From the NCBI RefSeq assembly GCF_003601925.1, contig NZ_QZWH01000004.1:113085-177084 (forward strand): a DNA stretch of 64,000 nucleotides. The letters run 5' to 3'. Source of the stretch: Buttiauxella izardii (GTDB lineage: Bacteria > Pseudomonadota > Gammaproteobacteria > Enterobacterales > Enterobacteriaceae). Of this stretch, positions 43,839 through 51,113 are shown piece after piece (within the stretch, counting starts at the first letter, position 1; each line of letters opens with the position of its first letter). The notes under the pieces are model-generated. The model searched no databases, was not told where the DNA came from, and was given only the letters and a program-made list of their open reading frames with translations. The position numbers were made by a program, and so were the translations under genes.

Positions 43839-46031
43839 GTGGCTAAAAATTTTTTCTCGCTTAAAAGCGTAAAAGGTTGGCACCATTCTATTGCAGGGAA
43901 AATAACCCAGTTTTTGCTGGCGGGTATTCTCATTGCGTTTGGGGCGGGTGCTTGCGCGGGTTGGGGTCTGATTGACAGCTTCTCATATCAACAATGGGTG
44001 CATCAGGCTGAAGCGAATGCTCAGATCATTACCTATATTGTCCGCAATGTTTATACCAACGTCGCGGTCGGCACCAGTTCGACAGGGCAAATTACCCGCA
44101 TTGTCTCTGAACACAAATTGGGTGACCCGGATTCAGTGATTCAAACCGGCTATAACCCGGTCGATGTACTGGCACTGGCCTCAGTGCAAACTCGCAATCC
44201 CACCTGGCTTTTCCTTTATACGCCTGAAAAAGGTTTCCAGGGCATCAGCAATAATTCCGAAGCGCCGGAAGCCAAAATCACCTTTAAAGGGCAAAGAGCC
44301 AGTGATGTTCTGGTGAATTACTACATTGGTTTCGCGACGATTAACGGCACCGAATCTTTTGTCAGCGCCGTGCCTATCCTTGCCCCATCGGGCGAAATTC
44401 TTGGCAGTTTGATCAGCAGCATCGGTAACAAAAAGCAGCTCTATGCGGCGTATGACGCAATGCTGAAGAAAACCCTGATGATTCTGGCGCTGATTTTGCT
44501 GGGGACGCTGGCATTAGTAACGCTGTTTATGCGCCGCCTGTTCCGCCCGGTGCCGCTGCTTATCAACTCGTTGACGCGCATCGCCCATGAACAAACAGAT
44601 CTCATTACCCCTTATTTAGATCAGGATGACGAAATCGGCAGATTAGCCGCAGCAATTGAAAAACTCCGTATTGCGATGGTGGAACGAGATTACCTGCAAC
44701 GAATGCAGGATATGTCGCAAAAAATGGAGTACATGGCGCACCATGACTCGCTAACCGGCTTCCCGAACCGCGCTTCCTTTAGCCAGGCGCTGGATAAAAG
44801 CATCCGTGAGATGAATCAGAACGGGCAACTGTTCAACCTTCTGCTTATCGATCTTGATAACTTCAAACCGGTGAATGACACCTTCGGCCATAGCGCCGGG
44901 GATGAAGTGCTGATTGGCGTGGCACAGCGCCTGTCGCTACTGTTAGGGCCATTGGATTTTGCCGCACGTTTGGGCGGTGATGAATTTGCGATTTTGCAGA
45001 ATGTCAGAGAAGACAATTGCCACGAAGCGGGAGCACTGTCGCAAAAAATTGTCCGCGCGTTGAGCATTCCTTTTACCTACGGCTCACACTCTTTTGCTAT
45101 CAGTTGTAGCGTCGGTATTGTTACCGCGCCGACCCAGGGCAATAGCGCGACTACGTTGATGATCAATGCTGACCTCGCGTTGTACGCCTCAAAACATAGC
45201 GGGCGCGGCTGCTACCACTTCTTTGAAGATGGCATGATGATGAAACACACCAACAGTGTGTTCGTGAATCAGGAAATCATTAACGGTATTGATAACAACG
45301 AGTTTGTGCTGCATTACCAGCCGATTATCGACCTTGAAAACGAAACGGTGTGCGGTTATGAATCTCTGATTCGCTGGAATCACCCAACCAAAGGGCTGAT
45401 CTTCCCGGACTACTTTATTAATATCGCTGAAGAATCCGGGCTGATTGTTCGTTTAGGCGAATGGATTATTCGCCAGTCTTGTATGGCGGCGGCGAAATGG
45501 CCGGAGTCCACAAAAGTGGCCGTTAACATGTCGGCGTATCAATTACATAGCCCTGGCCTGATTGATATTATTGTCGATGCGCTAAAACAAAGTGGCCTCG
45601 CCCCTACGCGCCTGGAAATAGAAGTCACTGAATCTGAAAAACTGGATCAATCCATCGCATTGCCTGTATTCAAGAAGATCCGCGAAATGGGTATTTCCAT
45701 TGCGATGGACGACCTCGGCACAGGTTATGCGGCGCTGGATTACCTGCTTATTTATCCGTTCACGCGCATTAAAATTGCCCGCACTCTGATAATGAAACTC
45801 GAGCAAGAGAGTGCCAGCCAGTATCTGGTGGTGATGCTGATTCAGTTTGCCCAGAAATATGGTATGAGCGTCACGGCGGAAGGGGTTGAAACCGAGCAAC
45901 AGCGGACTATTTTGCGCCGAATTTCTTGCCAGAACGTGCAGGGTTATTATTACAGCCGCCCATTGCCAGAGAAAGATCTTGAGCCAACGTTTGGCAATCG
46001 AGTGATAGATGGGGAAGTTTGCCATGCATAG
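43839..46031 (+). CDS. Membrane GGDEF-EAL c-di-GMP enzyme with periplasmic sensor
   Basis: A 730-residue protein. GTG start after AGGAAA. TM1 (about 20-45), a periplasmic Cache-like region (46-208), TM2 (about 210-232) and a HAMP-like segment come first. The GGDEF domain (about 300-460) has intact GGDEF in RLGGDEFAIL; the EAL domain (475-715) reads YESLIRW, VNMSAYQL, EVTESE, MDDLGTG and AEGVET. One difference is RIKIARTL where KIDRSF is usual, so the Asp after the conserved Lys is replaced. It may synthesise or degrade c-di-GMP; which dominates cannot be told. It overlaps the first solute-binding gene and seems to form one operon with it and perhaps with lapG-lapD. Confidence 0.88.
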   Translation: MAKNFFSLKSVKGWHHSIAGKITQFLLAGILIAFGAGACAGWGLIDSFSYQQWVHQAEANAQIITYIVRNVYTNVAVGTSSTGQITRIVSEHKLGDPDSVIQTGYNPVDVLALASVQTRNPTWLFLYTPEKGFQGISNNSEAPEAKITFKGQRASDVLVNYYIGFATINGTESFVSAVPILAPSGEILGSLISSIGNKKQLYAAYDAMLKKTLMILALILLGTLALVTLFMRRLFRPVPLLINSLTRIAHEQTDLITPYLDQDDEIGRLAAAIEKLRIAMVERDYLQRMQDMSQKMEYMAHHDSLTGFPNRASFSQALDKSIREMNQNGQLFNLLLIDLDNFKPVNDTFGHSAGDEVLIGVAQRLSLLLGPLDFAARLGGDEFAILQNVREDNCHEAGALSQKIVRALSIPFTYGSHSFAISCSVGIVTAPTQGNSATTLMINADLALYASKHSGRGCYHFFEDGMMMKHTNSVFVNQEIINGIDNNEFVLHYQPIIDLENETVCGYESLIRWNHPTKGLIFPDYFINIAEESGLIVRLGEWIIRQSCMAAAKWPESTKVAVNMSAYQLHSPGLIDIIVDALKQSGLAPTRLEIEVTESEKLDQSIALPVFKKIREMGISIAMDDLGTGYAALDYLLIYPFTRIKIARTLIMKLEQESASQYLVVMLIQFAQKYGMSVTAEGVETEQQRTILRRISCQNVQGYYYSRPLPEKDLEPTFGNRVIDGEVCHA

Positions 46032-46938
46032 TAACTCATTGTTTTTTAATGCAGCCTTTGTCGTCATCTCGCTGTTTGTTTTCATTAGCCCGCCCTGTTT
46101 GGCTCATGGCACACATAGCAAAAAAACCCTTGAGAGAATAGCCGAAACCAAAACCATTACACTCGGCTATCAGGATGACGCATTTCCCTTCTCTTACATT
46201 GAGTCGCAACAACCCGCTGGCTATTCCATCGATATTTGCAATAAGGTTGTTGATGCACTAAAGGTCAAATTAAGAATTAAAGACCTTAAAGTTCGCTGGG
46301 TAAAAAGCAGCACCGCTTCACAGTTTGTGTTAATTAAAAACCATGTGACCGATATCATGTGCATTCCGGCTTTTTATTCGGAGTTACGACATCAGAAAGC
46401 CGAATTTTCAGTCCCATTTTTCTTCTCCCGCACGCGCTTTATTACCCGCAAGAATAACCACACCGATACCATTGAAGACTTAGCCGGGCACAGCGTCTTA
46501 GTCAAAAGCGGCACGATTTATGTTGAGCAAATCCATAACATCAACAGAACCAACGATCTTAATTTAAATATTGAGCTTGATAACAATAACAGAGGTGCAT
46601 TTGAGGAAATTCAATCAGGTGAGTTACCGGCATTGATATCAAGTACCGCACTCCTCAAAGGTATGGTCGCCCTCTCTCCCACCCCTGATGAGTTTGAAAT
46701 ATCCGATCAGACGTTAAGCCCTCCGATTCCTGCCGGATTTTTACTTCCGCTGGATGACAATGATTTCAAATATTTTCTCGATACCACGCTGAAATCTTTT
46801 ATTACCAGTAAAGATTTCAAGTCGCTGTATGAACGATGGTTCCAGTCTCCGATCACGCCGAAAGCGATTAATCTAAATATACCCATGTCGGCGGATCTTA
46901 AAGCATTAACAACATCAACATCACTTTATGCGTACTAA
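46024..46938 (+). CDS. Orphan periplasmic solute-binding protein (family 3)
   Basis: A 304-residue SBP_bac_3-type protein. The ATG at 46024 overlaps the stop of the GGDEF-EAL gene and has GGGAAG seven bases upstream. The signal peptide is FFNAAFVVISLFVFISPPCLAHG. The amino-acid-binding fold follows: LERIAETKTITLGYQDDAFPFSYI, GYSIDICNKVV, then DLAGHSVLVKSGT and FKSLYERWF. No permease or ATPase is linked, so transport is unlikely. Its position after a membrane protein with a periplasmic sensor domain suggests a ligand-presenting partner for c-di-GMP signalling, as for other orphan binding proteins. That role is inferred. Confidence 0.82.
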   Translation: MHSNSLFFNAAFVVISLFVFISPPCLAHGTHSKKTLERIAETKTITLGYQDDAFPFSYIESQQPAGYSIDICNKVVDALKVKLRIKDLKVRWVKSSTASQFVLIKNHVTDIMCIPAFYSELRHQKAEFSVPFFFSRTRFITRKNNHTDTIEDLAGHSVLVKSGTIYVEQIHNINRTNDLNLNIELDNNNRGAFEEIQSGELPALISSTALLKGMVALSPTPDEFEISDQTLSPPIPAGFLLPLDDNDFKYFLDTTLKSFITSKDFKSLYERWFQSPITPKAINLNIPMSADLKALTTSTSLYAY

Positions 46939-46939
46939 C

Positions 46940-47799
46940 ATGAAAAAGTCATTTAATATCAAGCTCAGGGAGATTATTAGAGCGTTGGCGTTGTTTCCAT
47001 TAGTTATGGTATCTCATTACCTCTACGCCCAAACTCCTTCCAACACGCTTGAACATATCCAATCAAGCAACACTTTGAACATTGGTTATCGTCAACTCGA
47101 ACCTTTCTCTTTTCAGGATAATGACGGCAAAATAACCGGCTACACGATTTCGCTTTGTAATATGATTGCCGATGAATTGCGCCTCTCTTTAGGGCTAAAA
47201 AATCTGGCCGTCCATTATATTCCGACGCTGTTTACTAACCGCGTTAATGCACTGAACAGCCATAAAATTGATTTGGATTGCAGTGTGAATACTGATGCGG
47301 CGGAAAGAAGGAACAGTGTCTCTTTCTCCATTGATTATTTCGTCGCCAATATGCGTATTATTTCGCTGCGTAAGAATAATATTCATACACTCGATGACTT
47401 AAAAGGCAGGACATCAGCGTACCACGCGGATCAAAAGATTTACTGGAGATCAACCGGGTTAACCGTGAGAAACATCTGAGCATCTCGATCGTGACTTCAG
47501 ATACAGTGCAAGATGCCTTCGATATGATGGCGCAAAAACGCACAGCCGCAATTATTCTGGACGATATTCTGGCGTATCCGATTATCAATCAAAATGAGCA
47601 CCCGGAAGATTTCTCAGTTTCACAAGAAGTAGTGGGTGAAAAAATGAAATATGCCATTATGATGAGGAAGCAAGATCCTCAGTTTGTGGCGTTTGTTGAT
47701 AAGACGCTGGGTCGTATTTTTGAGTCTCCCGCCAATGCTCAACTCACGCACAAGTGGCTAACGCAGAAAGTGATTCCTAAAAGCGAACAGAAAAACTAG
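46940..47799 (+). pseudogene. Second solute-binding protein, interrupted by a frameshift
   Basis: A paralogue of the preceding gene (signal peptide, LEHIQSSNTLNIGYRQLEPF, GYTISLCNMIADEL). The frame runs from ATG 46940 (or 46928) until about 47407, then enters a short out-of-frame tail stopping at 47480. The expected continuation, QDISVPRGSKDLLEINRVNR..., resumes one frame over and runs to 47799 (AFDMMAQKRTAAIILDD, FVDKTLGRIF). Restoring a single base in GGCAGG at 47405-47410 (as GGCCAGG) joins the two halves into a normal protein of about 287 residues. It is either a recent pseudogene or a sequencing error. Confidence 0.85.
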
Positions 47800-47840
47800 A
47801 CAGTTATTCAGGCTGCTGACAAAGGCCAATGAACGGGTTT

Positions 47841-47876
47841 GTAGGGTGGATAAGCGCCAGCGTCATCCGACCTGCG
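47841..47876. repeat. REP-like palindromic unit
   Basis: GTAGGGTGGATAAGCGCCAG...CATCCGACCTGCG is a single unit of the same family as at 10797 and 31085, between the solute-binding pseudogene and lapG. Confidence 0.6.
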
Positions 47877-47922
47877 AACAGGTTTGTCATCAGTCTCTTA
47901 TTGCCTTTATGCGGATGTGTAA

Positions 47923-48621
47923 TTGAACTCACTCAGGCATTTTTTTCACACCAGATTAGCGGCGTATTTGATTTTTACTGGTGTGCTGTTGTCGTTATTG
48001 TTGGGTGGCTCATTACGAGCGGCCTGGGATTTCACGACTATTCAACAGCAAGCTGACAGACTCTATGGCCGCGCCACCGCTGACGGTGAGCAACGTATTA
48101 CCGCCTGGCAGCAATTGTTATTGCAGCAACGTAACCAAAGTGAGCAGGCACAATTAAACGCGGTAAATCTTTTTTTTAACAAAAAGCTGCATTACCGCGA
48201 AGATATTGATATCTGGGGCGCCATTGATTACTGGGCAACACCGGTTGAATCGCTACGCAAAGGGGAAGCGGACTGCGAAGATTACGCACTCGCTAAATAT
48301 TTCACATTACGTCATTTAGGTGTTTCAGGGGAAAAGTTACGTATTACCTACGTTAAAGCATTACGCCAGGACAGGGCGCACATGGTATTAACCTGGTATG
48401 CGACGCCGGATGCGATTCCATTAGTTCTGGATAGCCTGACGGATAATATTTTACCTGCAACACAGCGCTCAGATTTATTACCTGTCTATTCCTTTAATGA
48501 TAGCGGGCTATGGTTACCGGGAAGTCAGAATAATAAACGTGTCGGGGATAGTAAGCGTCTTTCTCGATGGCAGGATGTGTTGAAAAAAATGCGGGAAGAA
48601 GGATTCCCGATTGATGAATAG
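47923..48621 (+). CDS. lapG: Periplasmic cysteine protease LapG
   Basis: A 232-residue bacterial transglutaminase-like cysteine protease (BTLCP/DUF920 family). The triad is Cys118 (GEADCEDYALAK), His153 (RAHMVLTWY) and Asp170 (PLVLDSLTDN). The Cys-His and His-Asp spacings are as expected for LapG. The N-terminal hydrophobic stretch (about 12-30) is a signal or anchor. A stop codon directly precedes the TTG at 47923, so this is the longest possible start; the site upstream is weak. LapG cuts the N-terminal region of giant adhesins to release them from the cell, unless held by LapD. lapD follows 9 bp later, and the adhesin lies opposite. Confidence 0.92.
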   Translation: MNSLRHFFHTRLAAYLIFTGVLLSLLLGGSLRAAWDFTTIQQQADRLYGRATADGEQRITAWQQLLLQQRNQSEQAQLNAVNLFFNKKLHYREDIDIWGAIDYWATPVESLRKGEADCEDYALAKYFTLRHLGVSGEKLRITYVKALRQDRAHMVLTWYATPDAIPLVLDSLTDNILPATQRSDLLPVYSFNDSGLWLPGSQNNKRVGDSKRLSRWQDVLKKMREEGFPIDE

Positions 48622-48630
48622 GATAAACCT

Positions 48631-50571
48631 GTGTCACTTTTCAAACAGCTTCTTATAGCTATCTTTCTATTTATGCTGATTATCTTCAGCGGCAGTTTTA
48701 TTGTGAATCTCGAAAGTTCCCGGGATCAATACAATAACCAACTGCTTTCTCACGCGCAGGATGCCGCGACCGCACTGGGCCTTTCGCTAACCCCGCACGT
48801 TGACGATCCCGCCATGATTGAATTAATGGTCAGTTCGATTTTCGATAGCGGCTATTACGATGCTATTCGCGTTATCGACCAGACCAACGGCAAAATCCTG
48901 CTTGAGCGTAGCGAGCCTTCGACGATCCCGGACGTTCCAGGCTGGTTTGTTAGCCTGGTGAATGTGAAACCGCAGCCCGGTGAAGCGACGATTATGCGTG
49001 GCTGGCAGCAGGCGGCACGCGTAGAAGTGCTGAGTAACCCGGTGTTTGCCATCAAGCGATTGTGGCAAAGCACGCTGGCAAATCTGTTGTGGATGCTGGC
49101 TTGTAGCACGGTGTGTATTCTGGCCGGTGCCGCATTATTACGCCGCCAGTTGCGCCCGCTCAACTATATGGTGAAACAGTCGCAGGCGATTACCCGCCGC
49201 GAATATCTCACCCAGCTCGACCTGCCGAAAACGCCGGAATTGCGCCGCGTGGTTGAAGCGATGAACCTGATGGTCACCAAGCTTAAATCGCTGTTTGAAG
49301 ACCAGGCCGAGCACAGCGAGCGTCTGCACAATGAAGCCTATCTCGACAGCCAGACGGGTATCGCCAACCGCCGCGCCTTCGACTTGCAAATGCAGACCCG
49401 TTTAAGCGATGAAGAAACCGCATCGGGATATTTGCTGTTGCTGCGTATTCAGGATCTCGGCGGCTTAAACCAGCGTTTTGGCGGCCCGCATACCGATAAC
49501 CTGCTTAAGCATGTTGCCGATATGATGAATGTGGTGAAAAGCCAACACGCCAATAACGACAGTATTCTGGCGCGTATTCGCGGTGGCGAATTTGCCCTGC
49601 TTTGCCCAGGCGTTACGCATAATGAAATGTTGAATCTGCAAAATTCGCTCAATCAACAACTCGCCGCCTTCTACGCCACCGGGATGTCCGATATTAACCC
49701 AGTCGCGCATACCGGAATGGTGCCGTTTAGCGCGGGCGAATCTCCGCAGTCGCTGATTGTTCAGGCTGACCGTGCGCTGATGGAAGCCGAAACGCATACG
49801 ACACATCAGACTAACCTGCTGCCGGTGGTTCAAACCGATGCCGCGCTAGAAGACCAGCACTTGTGGTTTACACGCCTGGAAAATGCGCTGAGCAATGAGC
49901 AGTTCCAGCTCTTCTTCCAGCCGGTGGTCGACTGTCAAAATACGCAAAAAGTGATTCACTACAAAGTGTTGTCACGTATCGTTGATGAGAAAGGCAATAG
50001 CATTACGGCAGGCCGTTTCCTGCCGTGGATTCATAGATTTGGCTGGAGCCAGCGCCTTGATCAGGTGATGTTGAGCCTGACACTCAAGCAGTTGAAAAGC
50101 TATCCAGGTTCGCTGGCACTCAGCCTGTCGGGCAATTCGCTGGCGAGCGAAGCCACGATTAAGCAGTTACTGAATCCCCTGAAATCTAACCCGCAGCTTG
50201 CAGGCCGCTTAATTCTGGAACTGGACGAAAACCAACTGCCAGAACCTGAGCAGATGGAAGTATTTATCAAGTCGCTGAACCAGTTTGGTTGCCGCCTCGG
50301 CCTGCAACACTTCGGCAGTCGTTTCGACATGATTGGACACCTGTCGCAATGGGGCCTGGCGTATCTGAAAATCGACTCCAGCTACATTCGCCATATTGAT
50401 ATCGAAAGCGATAAGCGCCTGTTTATCGACGTGTTGCACAGTGCGACCCATAACATTGATTTGCCATTGATTGCCGAGCGAGTAGAAACCGAAGGGGAAC
50501 TACGCGTGCTGCAAGAAGTGGGGATTTATGGCGCGATGGGGCAGTTGCTCGGCGAACCCGCACCGTTTTAA
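48631..50571 (+). CDS. lapD: c-di-GMP receptor LapD (degenerate GGDEF-EAL)
   Basis: A 646-residue inner membrane receptor. TM1 (7-25), a periplasmic LapD/MoxY-type PAS domain (26-148), TM2 (150-170), HAMP (171-225), degenerate GGDEF (about 235-395, motif RGGEF) and degenerate EAL (about 410-645, KVL in place of EAL, LQHFGSRF in place of DDFGTG). Both enzymatic centres are thus lost, as in Pseudomonas LapD, leaving a c-di-GMP-binding switch. Trp125 in RGWQQ matches the LapD loop tryptophan that grips LapG. Bound to c-di-GMP, it sequesters LapG and so keeps the adhesin on the surface. GTG start after AATAGGA. Confidence 0.93.
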   Translation: MSLFKQLLIAIFLFMLIIFSGSFIVNLESSRDQYNNQLLSHAQDAATALGLSLTPHVDDPAMIELMVSSIFDSGYYDAIRVIDQTNGKILLERSEPSTIPDVPGWFVSLVNVKPQPGEATIMRGWQQAARVEVLSNPVFAIKRLWQSTLANLLWMLACSTVCILAGAALLRRQLRPLNYMVKQSQAITRREYLTQLDLPKTPELRRVVEAMNLMVTKLKSLFEDQAEHSERLHNEAYLDSQTGIANRRAFDLQMQTRLSDEETASGYLLLLRIQDLGGLNQRFGGPHTDNLLKHVADMMNVVKSQHANNDSILARIRGGEFALLCPGVTHNEMLNLQNSLNQQLAAFYATGMSDINPVAHTGMVPFSAGESPQSLIVQADRALMEAETHTTHQTNLLPVVQTDAALEDQHLWFTRLENALSNEQFQLFFQPVVDCQNTQKVIHYKVLSRIVDEKGNSITAGRFLPWIHRFGWSQRLDQVMLSLTLKQLKSYPGSLALSLSGNSLASEATIKQLLNPLKSNPQLAGRLILELDENQLPEPEQMEVFIKSLNQFGCRLGLQHFGSRFDMIGHLSQWGLAYLKIDSSYIRHIDIESDKRLFIDVLHSATHNIDLPLIAERVETEGELRVLQEVGIYGAMGQLLGEPAPF

Positions 50572-50583
50572 CCTGTAAAAAAA

Positions 50584-50656
50584 TGGTGGATGACGCTTCG
50601 CTTATCCACCCTACGAAACCCAGCGCGTAGGGCGGGCAAGCATAGCGCCCCCGCCA
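50584..50656. repeat. REP-like palindromic cluster
   Basis: GGTGGATGACGCTTCGCTTA...TCCACC (a self-pairing unit) followed by GCGTAGGGCGGGCAAGCATA...GCGCCCCCGCC. It lies between convergent lapD and the 116-residue gene and may also act as a transcription barrier. Confidence 0.6.
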
Positions 50657-50681
50657 ACACAACTCGAAATATGACGGCTAT

Positions 50682-51032
50682 TTAAAAAATACCCTGATCA
50701 TCACTGTTTAAAAGATCTTCCAACCCACCTAATCCCTGGCGCGCTTGCGCACGATTCATCAGCTTCACCTGCGCCATTGGCGGCAGGTCGGTAATCGTAA
50801 TCACCCCTTTCTGAATCAGCAGGAAAATCAGGTCGTCGAGAACACGGACCATTTCCAGGTCGCTGCGTTGCAGTAATTCTTTATGTTGCAGACTCTCGTC
50901 CACCACGCTGCGGGCGTTATTCCACGCAATAATTTCTGGCGTATCCGAGAAAACTTCTCCCGTCATGCCGCTAAACGGCGCTTGCTCAACGCGCGTGAGT
51001 TGCCCTTCTTCATTACGTTGAACGTAATACAT
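50682..51032 (-). CDS. Conserved small protein next to adhesin (mis-named tryptophan-synthase-beta-like family)
   Basis: A 116-residue soluble, largely helical protein: MYYVQRNEEGQLTRVEQAPF at the start, LQRSDLEMVRVLDDLIFLLIQKGVITITDLPP in the middle, and AQVKLMNRAQARQGLGGLEDL at the end. I recall close relatives in Pseudomonas annotated as tryptophan-synthase-subunit-beta-like, a name with no biochemical basis. There is no signal peptide. It is the gene downstream of the giant adhesin on the same strand (81-bp gap), so it may be co-transcribed with it. A role in adhesin production or regulation is a guess from position. Confidence 0.7.
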   Translation of the reverse strand: MYYVQRNEEGQLTRVEQAPFSGMTGEVFSDTPEIIAWNNARSVVDESLQHKELLQRSDLEMVRVLDDLIFLLIQKGVITITDLPPMAQVKLMNRAQARQGLGGLEDLLNSDDQGIF

Positions 51033-51053
51033 GTTAGATACCTTTAAATTGCA

Positions 51054-51071
51054 CCGCCCGGTGAAGGGCGG
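51054..51071. other. Hairpin between adhesin and 116-residue gene
   Basis: Stem CCGCCC/GGGCGG with a 6-base loop in the 81-bp gap. It lacks a T run on the minus strand, so it is not a classic terminator for the adhesin. It could slow polymerase or stabilise mRNA ends. Confidence 0.35.
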
Positions 51072-51113
51072 CGGCTATTTTTAATGTGAAGTTTTTTTAA
51101 TGAGAATTTTTTT

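Noticed and set aside
47491..47799. Separate small protein after the binding-protein gene
   Set aside because: It is the continuation of the frameshifted family-3 binding protein, not an independent gene.
46024..47799. ABC amino-acid transporter operon
   Set aside because: No permease or ATPase gene is present on either side; only binding proteins occur.
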